The position numbers and the translations under genes were made by a program. A stretch of 64,000 nt of DNA. It comes from Nocardia bhagyanarayanae. Its GTDB lineage: Bacteria > Actinomycetota > Actinomycetes > Mycobacteriales > Mycobacteriaceae. The stretch covers positions 930,001 through 994,000 of the forward strand of contig NZ_VFPG01000002.1 in assembly GCF_006716565.1 (NCBI RefSeq). The letters run 5' to 3'. Under the pieces are notes generated by a model. The model was not told the DNA's origin and searched no databases. It saw nothing but the letters and a program-made list of their open reading frames with translations. Shown piece after piece: positions 17,063 through 25,526 of the stretch (its first letter is position 1; each line of letters begins with the position of its first letter).

Positions 17063-18529
17063 ATGCCCACCACCGTCACCTCGCCGCAGGTAGCCGTCAA
17101 CGACATCGGCTCCGCCGAGGACTTCCTCGCCGCCATCGACGCCACGATCAAGTACTTCAACGACGGCGACATCGTCGAAGGAACCATCGTCAAGGTCGAT
17201 CGCGACGAGGTTCTGCTCGACATCGGTTACAAGACCGAAGGCGTCATCCCCTCCCGCGAACTCTCCATCAAGCACGATGTCGACCCGAACGAGGTCGTTT
17301 CCGTGGGCGATGAGGTCGAGGCCCTCGTTCTCACCAAGGAGGACAAGGAAGGCCGCCTGATCCTGTCGAAGAAGCGGGCGCAGTACGAGCGTGCGTGGGG
17401 CACCATCGAGGAGCTCAAGGAGAAGGACGAGGCCGTCAAGGGCACCGTCATCGAGGTCGTCAAGGGCGGCCTGATCCTCGACATCGGCCTGCGCGGCTTC
17501 CTGCCCGCCTCGCTCGTCGAGATGCGCCGCGTCCGCGACCTCCAGCCGTACGTCGGCAAGGAGATCGAGGCCAAGATCATCGAGCTGGACAAGAACCGCA
17601 ACAACGTGGTTCTGTCCCGCCGCGCGTGGCTGGAGCAGACCCAGTCCGAGGTGCGCTCCGAGTTCCTGCACCAGCTGCAGAAGGGCCAGGTCCGCAAGGG
17701 TGTGGTCTCCTCGATCGTCAACTTCGGCGCCTTCGTCGATCTGGGCGGCGTGGACGGTCTGGTGCACGTCTCCGAGCTGTCCTGGAAGCACATCGACCAC
17801 CCGTCCGAGGTCGTCGAGGTGGGCAACGAGGTCACCGTCGAGGTTCTCGACGTCGACCTGGACCGCGAGCGCGTCTCGCTGTCGCTCAAGGCGACCCAGG
17901 AAGACCCGTGGCGTCAGTTCGCCCGCACCCACGCGATCGGCCAGATCGTGCCGGGCAAGGTCACCAAGCTGGTTCCGTTCGGTGCGTTCGTGCGCGTCGA
18001 AGAGGGCATCGAGGGCCTGGTGCACATCTCCGAGCTGGCCGAGCGCCACGTCGAGGTGCCGGACCAGGTCGTCGCGGTCGGCGACGACGCGATGGTCAAG
18101 GTCATCGACATCGACCTGGAGCGTCGCCGGATCTCGCTGTCGCTGAAGCAGGCGAACGAGGATTACCACGCCGAGTTCGACCCGTCGAAGTACGGCATGG
18201 CCGACAGCTACGACGAGCAGGGCAACTACATCTTCCCCGAGGGCTTCGACCCCGAGACCAACGAATGGCTCGAGGGCTTCGACAAGCAGCGCGAGGAGTG
18301 GGAGGGCCGCTACGCCGAGGCGGAGCGTCGCCACAAGATGCACACCGCGCAGATGGAGAAGATGGCGGCCGACGCCGCGGCCGAGGCCGCGAACGGCGGC
18401 GGCGCGTCGAACTACTCCTCCGAGAGCGGTTCGCAGTCCTCCTCCAGCCAGGCCGAGCCCGCCGGCGGTTCGCTGGCCAGCGACGCCCAGCTGGCGGCCC
18501 TGCGGGAGAAGCTCTCCGGCAACGCCTGA
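17063..18529 (+). CDS. rpsA: 30S ribosomal protein S1
   Basis: A 488-residue protein almost colinear with M. tuberculosis RpsA, with the start set at MPTTVTSPQVAVNDIG by that comparison although a GGAG is 12 nt away and an upstream in-frame ATG exists at 17021. Four S1 RNA-binding repeats follow one another (about 35-105, 125-190, 210-280, 295-365). The C-terminal 115 residues form the disordered actinobacterial tail ending in ASDAQLAALREKLSGN. It binds mRNA leaders on the small subunit. The typical partner coaE is 13 kb away here. Confidence 0.98.
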   Translation: MPTTVTSPQVAVNDIGSAEDFLAAIDATIKYFNDGDIVEGTIVKVDRDEVLLDIGYKTEGVIPSRELSIKHDVDPNEVVSVGDEVEALVLTKEDKEGRLILSKKRAQYERAWGTIEELKEKDEAVKGTVIEVVKGGLILDIGLRGFLPASLVEMRRVRDLQPYVGKEIEAKIIELDKNRNNVVLSRRAWLEQTQSEVRSEFLHQLQKGQVRKGVVSSIVNFGAFVDLGGVDGLVHVSELSWKHIDHPSEVVEVGNEVTVEVLDVDLDRERVSLSLKATQEDPWRQFARTHAIGQIVPGKVTKLVPFGAFVRVEEGIEGLVHISELAERHVEVPDQVVAVGDDAMVKVIDIDLERRRISLSLKQANEDYHAEFDPSKYGMADSYDEQGNYIFPEGFDPETNEWLEGFDKQREEWEGRYAEAERRHKMHTAQMEKMAADAAAEAANGGGASNYSSESGSQSSSSQAEPAGGSLASDAQLAALREKLSGNA

Positions 18530-18546
18530 TTCGGGTAGAGCACACG

Positions 18547-18580
18547 CGAAGGCCCCGGTCCACACGGACCGGGGCCTTCG
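18547..18580 (+). terminator. strong intrinsic terminator of rpsA
   Basis: A perfect 15-bp stem, left arm CGAAGGCCCCGGTCC, loop ACAC, starting 18 bp after the rpsA stop. No long T-run follows, as is common in actinobacteria. It also lies beyond the 3' end of the minus-strand gene that follows and could serve both. Confidence 0.85.
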
Positions 18581-18618
18581 CCCTGTTCGGGACAGGGTGC
18601 GGTCGAAGCCGACTACGC

Positions 18619-19308
18619 TCAGGCGGCGGCGACGGTGAAGCGGCGCTGCGTGAAGCGGGGGTTCTCGGCTTCGTCGAGGAGGGCGACGGCCAGGTCCTCG
18701 GCGGAGATGTCGGCGTCGGCGATCAGGAGCTGGTCGCCGCCGACGCGGTAGCGGCCGGTGCGGGCGCCGGGCTGGATCAAACCCGACGACGGGCTCAGGT
18801 AGGTCCAATTGCGGTTGGAGAGGCGATAGACGTTCAGCGCCTCCCGCAGCGCCAGCACCACGTCGCGGTATTCGGCGGGTACGCCGAGGTCCTCGGTGAG
18901 GATGCGCGTGAATTCCGTTCCGGTGTCGAGGAGTTGGCGTCCCGGAGCGACCTCCAGACTGCCCGCGCCGCCGACGGCGATGAGCCGGATGTCCGGGTGC
19001 CGCTCCAGCGCGCCCACCATGGCGTGCGCCCCGGTGACGAAGGCGCTCGCGTTGGCGATGGTGTCGGCTATGCCGTGCCCGGCGTTCACCGCGCTGATCA
19101 CCACGTCCAAGCCCGCGATGGCCGCGTCGATGCTGTCGGTGTCCAGCCAGTCCGCCACCCGCCAGCGCACCTCGCCCGGGTCGGCGGGGAAGCGCGCGGA
19201 GTCGCGCGCGAAGGCGGTCACGTCGTGGCCGCGCTCGCGCGCCTCCTCGACCACTCGCCCGCCGATGACGCCGCTCGCGCCGAAAATACCGATCTTCACG
19301 ATACCCAT
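18619..19308 (-). CDS. NAD(P)-binding oxidoreductase, NmrA/YwnB type
   Basis: A 229-residue atypical short-chain dehydrogenase. The nucleotide motif GASGVIG follows KIGIF at the N-terminus. VISAVNAGHG and RLIAVGGAGSLEV are the next family blocks; the usual Tyr-x3-Lys pair is absent, as in NmrA-like proteins. AGAGG abuts the ATG at 19308, so translation may really begin at GTG 19299 (KIGIFGASG), which has a 9-nt spacer. It is divergent from a TetR gene, its probable regulator. The substrate is unknown. Confidence 0.85.
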   Translation of the reverse strand: MGIVKIGIFGASGVIGGRVVEEARERGHDVTAFARDSARFPADPGEVRWRVADWLDTDSIDAAIAGLDVVISAVNAGHGIADTIANASAFVTGAHAMVGALERHPDIRLIAVGGAGSLEVAPGRQLLDTGTEFTRILTEDLGVPAEYRDVVLALREALNVYRLSNRNWTYLSPSSGLIQPGARTGRYRVGGDQLLIADADISAEDLAVALLDEAENPRFTQRRFTVAAA

Positions 19309-19388
19309 CCTCTAAACGCTGTTCGATTACTACACGCCGTTCAGTAACGACACGGGTGATAGTAGTCGCACGCTGTAGAGTGTCAACC

Positions 19389-20087
19389 GTGGTCGAGGTG
19401 CAGAGTCGCAGGGAACGTTTGCGCGCGCAGGCGACGGAGGAGATCAAGGCCATCGCCCGACGCCTGCTCGCCGAGGGCGGTCCGGACGCGATCTCGCTGC
19501 GCGCCATCGCGCGCGAAATGGGCATGACCGCGGGCGCGTTGTACGGCTACTTCGCCACCCGCGACGAGCTGATCACCACCCTCATCTCCGACGTCTACAC
19601 CGCACTCATCGACCGGTTGGAGGCCGCAAGGGACGCCGTGTCCGAGGACGACCCCGCCGGGCGCATCATCGCCTGGGGTGAGGCCGTCCGGGACTGGGCC
19701 GTCGCGAATCCCGAAGGGTTCCGGTTGATCTACGGCGACCCGGTGCCCGGGTACCAGCCGCCGCCGGAAGGCCCGGCGCGCGAGGCGGAGCTGCGCGCCT
19801 GCGACGGACTCGTCGGGCTGGCCGCCGCCGCCTGGCCGCGCGCCGCCGCGACGCAATCCCTCGGCGATTCGACGTGGTCGGACTTCGACCCGGCACTGGT
19901 CGAGCACGTGCGCGCCGACTTTCCCGACCTGCCCCCGGCCGCGCTGGCGCTGGCGCTGCGCATGTGGGGCCGCATGCACGGTCCCATCGCGCTCGAGGTG
20001 TACGGCCATCTGCGCCCCCAATCGCAGGATCCCGCAAAGCTATTCCACATCGAGATGCTCGATCTGGTGCGGGCGGTGGGCCTGTGA
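19389..20087 (+). CDS. TetR family transcriptional regulator (first of two)
   Basis: A 232-residue protein; GTG 19389 (VVEVQSRRERLRAQ) is preferred over an upstream GTG-rich extension. The DNA-binding domain at about 14-60 contains ISLRAIAREMGMTAGALYGYFATRDEL. A C-terminal WHG-type ligand domain follows (MWGRMHGPIALEVYGH). It is divergent from the NmrA-type oxidoreductase (80 bp between starts) and translationally coupled (GTGA) to the next TetR gene, so two regulators share one transcript. Confidence 0.92.
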   Translation: MVEVQSRRERLRAQATEEIKAIARRLLAEGGPDAISLRAIAREMGMTAGALYGYFATRDELITTLISDVYTALIDRLEAARDAVSEDDPAGRIIAWGEAVRDWAVANPEGFRLIYGDPVPGYQPPPEGPAREAELRACDGLVGLAAAAWPRAAATQSLGDSTWSDFDPALVEHVRADFPDLPPAALALALRMWGRMHGPIALEVYGHLRPQSQDPAKLFHIEMLDLVRAVGL

Positions 20088-20716
20088 CGGCGACCCATCG
20101 AAGGTTCCCCGCCACCCTCTGGGAGCGCAGGAAGGTCGAGGCGATGAGCCGGATTCAGCGCGTCGCGCTGGATCTGTTCGACGCGTACGGATATCGCGAG
20201 GTGACCGTCGAGCGGGTGGCCGCTGCGGCGGGCGTTTCCCCCAGCTCGATCTACCGCTACTTCGGCACCAAGGAGATGCTGGTCCTCTACGACGAGGCGG
20301 ATCCGCAGCTGCTGGAGGTGCTGCGCACCGCGGGCGACGGCGAAACCCTGGACCCCACGGCGCTTCTCGCGGTGGCGCGTCCGCTGGTGCCGGTGATGAT
20401 CTCGGCACTGATCACCGCGGACTCCGAACGCCGCATCGCGCGCAGGCTGCGCTACGTGCGCGCCTTCCCCGAGGTCAGGGACGGCCAGACCAAGCAGATG
20501 CGCGAACTGGAGGAACAGTTCCGTCAGCTGTTCGCCGAACGCTGCGGGCGCGACCCCAACGACCTGAAGGTCCGGATGGCCGCCTCCACCGCCATCTGGG
20601 GCGGTGTGGCGGCGCTGGACCATTGGGCGGGACAGGATTTCACCGAGCCGCTGAGCGAGGTCTACACCGCGGCGGTGGAATCCATCATCGATGCGCTGGA
20701 GCAGATCGTCCGCTGA
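20084..20716 (+). CDS. TetR family transcriptional regulator, probable repressor of the MmpL gene
   Basis: A 210-residue protein; GTG at 20084 overlaps the stop of the previous gene. The helix-turn-helix reads VTVERVAAAAGVSPSSIYRYFGTKEML. Its 3' end overlaps the convergent mmpL-type gene by 32 bp. TetR next to an RND exporter is a standard drug- or lipid-responsive pair, and a perfect 21-bp palindrome sits at the exporter promoter. That this TetR rather than the first one binds it is inferred from position. Confidence 0.9.
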   Translation: MTATHRRFPATLWERRKVEAMSRIQRVALDLFDAYGYREVTVERVAAAAGVSPSSIYRYFGTKEMLVLYDEADPQLLEVLRTAGDGETLDPTALLAVARPLVPVMISALITADSERRIARRLRYVRAFPEVRDGQTKQMRELEEQFRQLFAERCGRDPNDLKVRMAASTAIWGGVAALDHWAGQDFTEPLSEVYTAAVESIIDALEQIVR

Positions 20717-22958
20717 CGACGGCGTCTTCGGCCTCGGCGGGATCTCCGGCCTTGGCGGGCCACCGCGGCAGCCACCAGTTCCACCGGCCGAACAGCCGCA
20801 TGAACGCGGGCACCAAGATCAGTCGCACGACGAGCGCGTCGATGGTGATGGCGACCGCGAGCGCGAGCCCGATCTGCTTGATTTCCAATACGTCCGCGGT
20901 GACGAAGCTGGCGAACACGGCGACCATGATGGCCGCGGCGGCGGTGATCGGGCGTGCCGTGCGCTGCAATCCCTCGGCGACCGCGGTGGCGTTGTCGTTG
21001 CCGCGGTCCCACGCCTCCTTCATCCGCCGGATCAGGAAGACCTCGTAGTCCATCGAGAGACCGAAGAGCACCGCGAACACCAGCATCGGCAGATACACCT
21101 GGAGGAAACCGGTGCTCTGGAAGCCGAGCACGGATTCGCCGACGCCGTGCTGGAACACGCCGACGGTGATACCCAGCGCCGCGCCGGTGGCCAGCAGATT
21201 AAGCAGAATGGCCTTGACCGCGAGCACGATACTGCGGAACGCCAGGATCAGGAAGGCGAGCGAGACCGTCAGCACCAGGGCGATCACCCATGGGAAGCGG
21301 GCGGTGATCCGTTCGGACACTTCGGCGAAGGTGGCGGGTGTGCCGCCGACGCGCAACTCCGCGCCCTCGACTTCCGAAGTGCGGGAACGGATGTCGTCGG
21401 TGAGCTCGGCGACGGCGGTGGAGTCGAAGGACTCCCGCGGCACCACCGTGATCATGATCCGGCCCTGCGACTGCTGGGGCAGGACCGTGGCCACGCGCGG
21501 ATCGCGGGACAGCTCGTCGGCGAACTCGTGCACCCCCGATTGCGCCGCGCTCAGCAGTGGCCCGTTGTCGGGCCCGGTCGCGAGTACCGAGAGCGGTGCG
21601 AGCAGTCCGGGGCCGAAGTTGTCCCGCACCAGTTGGGTGGCCTGGCCGCTCGGCCGGTCGCCGAGCGAATCGAGGCCCATATCGATGCCGTACCGAATGC
21701 CGGTGATCGGCGCGGCGGCCACGGCCAGCACGGCGACGCCGAGCAGGCCGAACGCCAACGGTCTGCGCATGACGGTGTGCGCCCAGCGCGCCCATGCGCT
21801 CGACGCCGTCGTGGAGCGCGTCTCCGCGGGACGTAACCGCGCGGGCAACGCGCCCCGGTTCACGGCGGGACCGAGCGTCGCCAGCAGCGCGGGCAGCAGC
21901 GTGACGGCTGCGGACAAGGTGGCCAGTACGGCCGTGACCACGCCGATCGCGACACCGTCGAGCATCGGCAGGCCGACCACGGCCAGCGAGCACAGCGAGA
22001 TCAGCACGATGAGGCCCGAGGCGAGCACCGTGCGTCCGGTCGTGTCCAGCGCGACGGCGACCGCGCGGTCGATCTCCGCGCGCGCCGAGCGGTCGCGCAC
22101 CCCGCGCCGGGTCAGTTCCTCGTTGAATCGGCTGACGATGAACATGGCGTAGTCGATCGCGGTGCCGGTGGCGATCATGGTCGCGACCGACAGCACCAGC
22201 GAGTCGAAGGTCAGGAAGGTGGTCAGGCCGAACAGCGCGCCCACGGCGGCGGCGATGCCCGCGGCGGTCACCGTGATGGGCAGCGTCGCTGCGGCCAGCG
22301 CGCCGAGCGCGAGGACCAGCACGGCGGCCGCCACGGGCAGACCGATGGTCTCGGCGCGCTGCATGTCGGCGGTCTCGATGTCCATAAGATCGGCTTGGGC
22401 CGGACCGTAACCGGTGACCGCGACGCGGATGTCGGCGTCGGAGACCGCGGTGACGGCCGACTGCAATTGGGTGGCGACCGAGACTCGCTCGGACATGTCG
22501 CCCTCCAGGCCGACGATGCCGAACGCGGTGTGCCGGTCGGCGGAGATCTGCGCCGCGGCGTTGCCCTGGAACGGTCCGAGCGCGCCCGTGACACCCGGGG
22601 TTTCGCGCGCGGCGACGAGCGCGCGGTCGATCGCGGCGCGGAATTCGGGGGCGTCGGCGGTGAAGCGCGGCGAGTGGAAGACCAGCAGGTCCTGTTCCGC
22701 GCCGAACTGTGCGAAGTGTTGCGCAGCAAGGCGATCCACCTCGCTGGATGCCGAACCCGGCACCGTGTAGTCGGGCGCGCCGAGCCGATCGTGCAGCAGC
22801 GGATAGGCGGCGCCGCCGAGCACCGCGAGCAGCAGCCAGGCGGCGAGGACGATCCGGCGGTGCCGGGCCATGGCCGCGCCCCAGCGCCCGAGCGCGCGCA
22901 GTCGCGGCGGCGGGACGGGTCGTTGGCCGGGCTCCTTGGTCAGGGTCGGTAGCGACAT
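20685..22958 (-). CDS. MMPL family RND transporter
   Basis: A 757-residue inner-membrane protein with AGGAGG ahead of the ATG. The layout is that of MmpL/YdfJ: a first membrane helix at about 34-55, a periplasmic porter domain, five helices including GTAIDYAMFIVSRFNEEL (proton-relay Asp-Tyr pair), a second porter domain, and a matching C-terminal block with FGLSMDYEVFLIRRMKE. Such transporters export lipids or drugs using the proton gradient. It lacks the long C-terminal tail of mycobacterial trehalose-monomycolate exporters. The cargo is unknown; TetR control is likely. Confidence 0.94.
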   Translation of the reverse strand: MSLPTLTKEPGQRPVPPPRLRALGRWGAAMARHRRIVLAAWLLLAVLGGAAYPLLHDRLGAPDYTVPGSASSEVDRLAAQHFAQFGAEQDLLVFHSPRFTADAPEFRAAIDRALVAARETPGVTGALGPFQGNAAAQISADRHTAFGIVGLEGDMSERVSVATQLQSAVTAVSDADIRVAVTGYGPAQADLMDIETADMQRAETIGLPVAAAVLVLALGALAAATLPITVTAAGIAAAVGALFGLTTFLTFDSLVLSVATMIATGTAIDYAMFIVSRFNEELTRRGVRDRSARAEIDRAVAVALDTTGRTVLASGLIVLISLCSLAVVGLPMLDGVAIGVVTAVLATLSAAVTLLPALLATLGPAVNRGALPARLRPAETRSTTASSAWARWAHTVMRRPLAFGLLGVAVLAVAAAPITGIRYGIDMGLDSLGDRPSGQATQLVRDNFGPGLLAPLSVLATGPDNGPLLSAAQSGVHEFADELSRDPRVATVLPQQSQGRIMITVVPRESFDSTAVAELTDDIRSRTSEVEGAELRVGGTPATFAEVSERITARFPWVIALVLTVSLAFLILAFRSIVLAVKAILLNLLATGAALGITVGVFQHGVGESVLGFQSTGFLQVYLPMLVFAVLFGLSMDYEVFLIRRMKEAWDRGNDNATAVAEGLQRTARPITAAAAIMVAVFASFVTADVLEIKQIGLALAVAITIDALVVRLILVPAFMRLFGRWNWWLPRWPAKAGDPAEAEDAVVSGRSAPAHR

Positions 22959-22976
22959 GGCCCCTCCTGTTCAGTT

Positions 22977-22997
22977 ACCTGATAGTCACTATCAGGT
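22977..22997. promoter_or_regulatory. perfect 21-bp palindrome, TetR-type operator of the MMPL gene
   Basis: Arms ACCTGATAGT and ACTATCAGGT flank one central C, 18 bp upstream of the exporter start codon. Size and symmetry are typical of TetR operators. A related half-site lies at 23036-23049. Confidence 0.85.
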
Positions 22998-23035
22998 TTC
23001 TCGGTCAGCCTATGCGGGGGTTCCCGATTTCTGCA

Positions 23036-23049
23036 AGTGACTACCAGGT
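23036..23049. promoter_or_regulatory. second, partial copy of the TetR-type operator
   Basis: AGTGACTACCAGGT matches the right half of the 22977-22997 palindrome at 12 of 14 positions. It could be a weaker secondary site between the exporter promoter and the divergent metabolic operon. Confidence 0.5.
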
Positions 23050-23076
23050 GTGGCGGACGTCACGCCTTCACGATAA

Positions 23077-23091
23077 TGAAAACCGTTGTCA
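23077..23091. promoter_or_regulatory. Zur-box-like palindrome upstream of the OCD/decarboxylase operon
   Basis: TGAAAACCGTTGTCA is a 7-1-7 inverted repeat with one mismatch. It closely follows the actinobacterial Zur box pattern TGAAAATNATTTTCA, agreeing at the outer TGAAAA and TCA positions. A possible -10 element TAGCAT at 23100-23105 puts the palindrome across the -35 and spacer, a repressing position. The operon's first start codon is 117 bp further on. The match was made by eye, not scored. Confidence 0.6.
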
Positions 23092-23208
23092 AATTCCGAT
23101 AGCATGCTGAGCGGGTTCGCCGCACTTCCGGGAAGAGCGCTGCCGCAACGTTTTTCGTCACCGACCCCCGGATCGAAGCCGAACACCGCACTACGACATC
23201 GGAGTTCC

Positions 23209-24186
23209 ATGACCAACGCTCTGCACATCCTGACCCGCACCGATCTGGCCGACATCGATCTCACCCCGGCCGAGGTCATCGATCTGGTGACCGACGGCTA
23301 CCGCGCCTACGCGCGCGGCGAATCCAGCTGCCCGGTGAAGCTGATGATGCCGATCCCGAAGACCGAACGCGACGCGGTGTCGTATTCGATGCTGGGCTAC
23401 GACGGCTCGCTCGAGCAGGTCGGCTTCAAGACCTCCTATCGGCAGGGCAGTCAGAGCGCCGAGAAGTACTACACGACGATCACGCTCTACGACGACACGA
23501 CCGGCCTGCCCTTCGCGTTGATGGACTGCCAGCGGATCGGCGCGGCGCGCACACCCGCGACCACCGCGATCATCGCCGCGCACTGCGCCAAACCGGACGC
23601 CGCCAGTGCCCTGATGATCGGCACCGGTGTCCAGGGCCGTAACACGTTGCCCTACTTGCTCACCGCGCTGCCGGGGCTGAAGCGGCTGCGGTTGTTCGGC
23701 ACGCACCCGGATGGCATCGCCGAGAGCATCGCCACGCTGCGGCGCTGGTTTCCGGACCGCGAGGTCGAACTCGTCGAGGACCTGCCCGCCGCGGCCGCCG
23801 AGTCCGACATCGTGGTCGCCGCCTCGGGGCGCGCCGCGCATCCGCAGGTCCGCACCGACTGGCTGAAGCCCGGTGGACTGCTCGTCTCGGTGGCCAGCAA
23901 GGGCGTGGCGAGCGGCGCGCTGCGGGAGGCCGACTACGCCATCGCCACCAGCGCGGGCCAATTGGGCGTCACCGGAACGCGTTTGGCGGGACCCGACGGC
24001 GTCGTCACCATCGACGCGGAACTGCCGGAGATCGTGGCGGGCCGCGCTCCCGGACGCCGCTCGGACGACGACCGAGTCTTCGCGTTCTCCAGCGGCATGA
24101 TCATCACCGACATCCCGGTGGCACACGCGCTGGCCACCCGCGCGGTCGCGGCCGGACGCGGACAGCGGGTGCGGCTGTGGTCGTGA
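23209..24186 (+). CDS. ornithine cyclodeaminase / mu-crystallin family enzyme, SbnB-like by context
   Basis: A 325-residue protein with GGAG 5 nt before the ATG. The OCD_Mu_crystall fold shows in the N-terminal half-barrel and the NAD(H)-binding motif ALMIGTGVQGR (residues 138-148), with ARTPATTAI before it and DIVVAASGRAAHP after it. Family members are ornithine cyclodeaminase, ketimine reductase, alanine dehydrogenase and SbnB, which oxidatively cleaves an amino-acid conjugate to 2,3-diaminopropionate. An SbnA-like gene two genes down favours an SbnB-type or opine-dehydrogenase-type role. It is the first gene of a four-gene operon; the next gene overlaps by 4 bp. Confidence 0.85.
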   Translation: MTNALHILTRTDLADIDLTPAEVIDLVTDGYRAYARGESSCPVKLMMPIPKTERDAVSYSMLGYDGSLEQVGFKTSYRQGSQSAEKYYTTITLYDDTTGLPFALMDCQRIGAARTPATTAIIAAHCAKPDAASALMIGTGVQGRNTLPYLLTALPGLKRLRLFGTHPDGIAESIATLRRWFPDREVELVEDLPAAAAESDIVVAASGRAAHPQVRTDWLKPGGLLVSVASKGVASGALREADYAIATSAGQLGVTGTRLAGPDGVVTIDAELPEIVAGRAPGRRSDDDRVFAFSSGMIITDIPVAHALATRAVAAGRGQRVRLWS

Positions 24187-25526
24187 ACACCGCGCTGCTC
24201 GACGTCCCCTCGCTGCCCGCGCTGGAACCGGCCTGGCTGCGCCGCGTTCGCGCGGAGCCGGAGTTTCTGTTCGACATCCAGCACGCCGTCGGCGGACCGT
24301 TCCACCTCGTGTATCCGGATCGATTCGCGGCGAATCTGATCGGGTTCCGCGATGTCTTGGCCGCGCGGGGCGTGGCGGGGCGCGTCTACTACGGCAAGAA
24401 GGCCAACAAGGCGGGCTGCTGGCTGGACGCGGTGGCCGAGCTTGACGGTGCGGTCGATGTGGCCAGCGAACCCGAACTCGTGCACGCCCTCGCGCACGGC
24501 GTGCGCGGCCGCGACATCGGCGTCACCGGAGCCGCGAAAAGTGCCGGGCTGCTGCGCCTCGCGGCCAGGCACGACTGCGTGGTAGCGATCGACGCGCTCG
24601 ACGAGCTCGAGCGGCTCGCGGCGATCGCCACCTCGGCCGGACGGACGCGGGTACTGCTGCGGCGGCTGCCGCCGAACGCCCCGGACAGTCGTTTCGGGTT
24701 GTCCGATGCCGACCTCGAGTACGCGATCGCGCGGTGCGCGCGACTGGCCTCGGTCGTCGAACTGATCGGATTCTCCTTCCACCTGGACGGATACGCCGTC
24801 GCACCGCGCGCCGAACTCGCCAACGAGCTGATCGGGTTGTGCGCCTCGACCAAGGCGCGGGGACTGCCCATCTCGGCGATCTCGATCGGCGGCGGTTTCG
24901 CGTGCAGTTATCTGGCCGAGGCGGATTGGGCCCGTTTTCGAGCCGAGCGGAACCCCGGCTGGTTCCACGCGGGCAAGACTTTCGACAAGTTCTATCCCTA
25001 TCACCAAGGCCCGACCGGTCCGGCCATGCTCGACGCCATCCTGGCCACCGAGTTCGACGGGCGGGCACTCGCGGAACGCTTGCGCGACAACGGTATCGAG
25101 CTATTTATCGAACCGGGCCGCGCGCTGCTCATCGACGCTGGGTGCACCGTCTTCCCCGTGCTCGGCTACAAGCAGAACGCGGACTACGGGATCACCACGG
25201 TCCAGGGCCTGAGCATGAGCGTCTCCGAACAGTGGAAGGGCAGCGAGTTCCTGCCCGACCCGATCCTGGTGCCGCGCGATTCCGATCCCGCCGCGCGGCC
25301 CGTCGCCTCCTGCGTCGGCGGTGCGAGCTGCATGGAGTACGACGTGCTCACCTGGCGGAAAGTACCGCTGGCGCAGCGTCCGGAATACGGTGACCTACTG
25401 CTGTATCCGAACACCGCCGGGTACCAGATGGACAAGAACGAGAGCGAGTTCCATCAGCTGCCGTTGCCGCCGAAGGTCGTGGTGACCGAGGAGGCGGGCC
25501 GACTGCGCTGGAGGCTGGACCGATGA
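24183..25526 (+). CDS. Y4yA-type PLP-dependent decarboxylase (fold III, DABA/DAP-decarboxylase family)
   Basis: A 447-residue protein counted from GTG 24183, which overlaps the previous stop as GTGA; an in-frame GTG lies at 24177. The alanine-racemase-like barrel carries the PLP lysine in VYYGKKANK. The phosphate-binding glycines are in SIGGGF, and the C-terminal greek-key has FIEPGRALL and CVGGASCMEYD, where the Cys may be the catalytic residue donated across the dimer. The closest described group I recognise is Y4yA of rhizobia. A candidate substrate is the amino-acid conjugate or diaminopropionate unit made by the flanking enzymes, as SbnH acts in staphyloferrin B synthesis. Confidence 0.85.
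   Translation: MNTALLDVPSLPALEPAWLRRVRAEPEFLFDIQHAVGGPFHLVYPDRFAANLIGFRDVLAARGVAGRVYYGKKANKAGCWLDAVAELDGAVDVASEPELVHALAHGVRGRDIGVTGAAKSAGLLRLAARHDCVVAIDALDELERLAAIATSAGRTRVLLRRLPPNAPDSRFGLSDADLEYAIARCARLASVVELIGFSFHLDGYAVAPRAELANELIGLCASTKARGLPISAISIGGGFACSYLAEADWARFRAERNPGWFHAGKTFDKFYPYHQGPTGPAMLDAILATEFDGRALAERLRDNGIELFIEPGRALLIDAGCTVFPVLGYKQNADYGITTVQGLSMSVSEQWKGSEFLPDPILVPRDSDPAARPVASCVGGASCMEYDVLTWRKVPLAQRPEYGDLLLYPNTAGYQMDKNESEFHQLPLPPKVVVTEEAGRLRWRLDR

Noticed and set aside
22998..23208. IdeR iron box for the metallophore-like operon
   Set aside because: No TTAGGTTAGGCTAACCTAA-type sequence is present; the only palindrome near the promoter fits the Zur pattern better.
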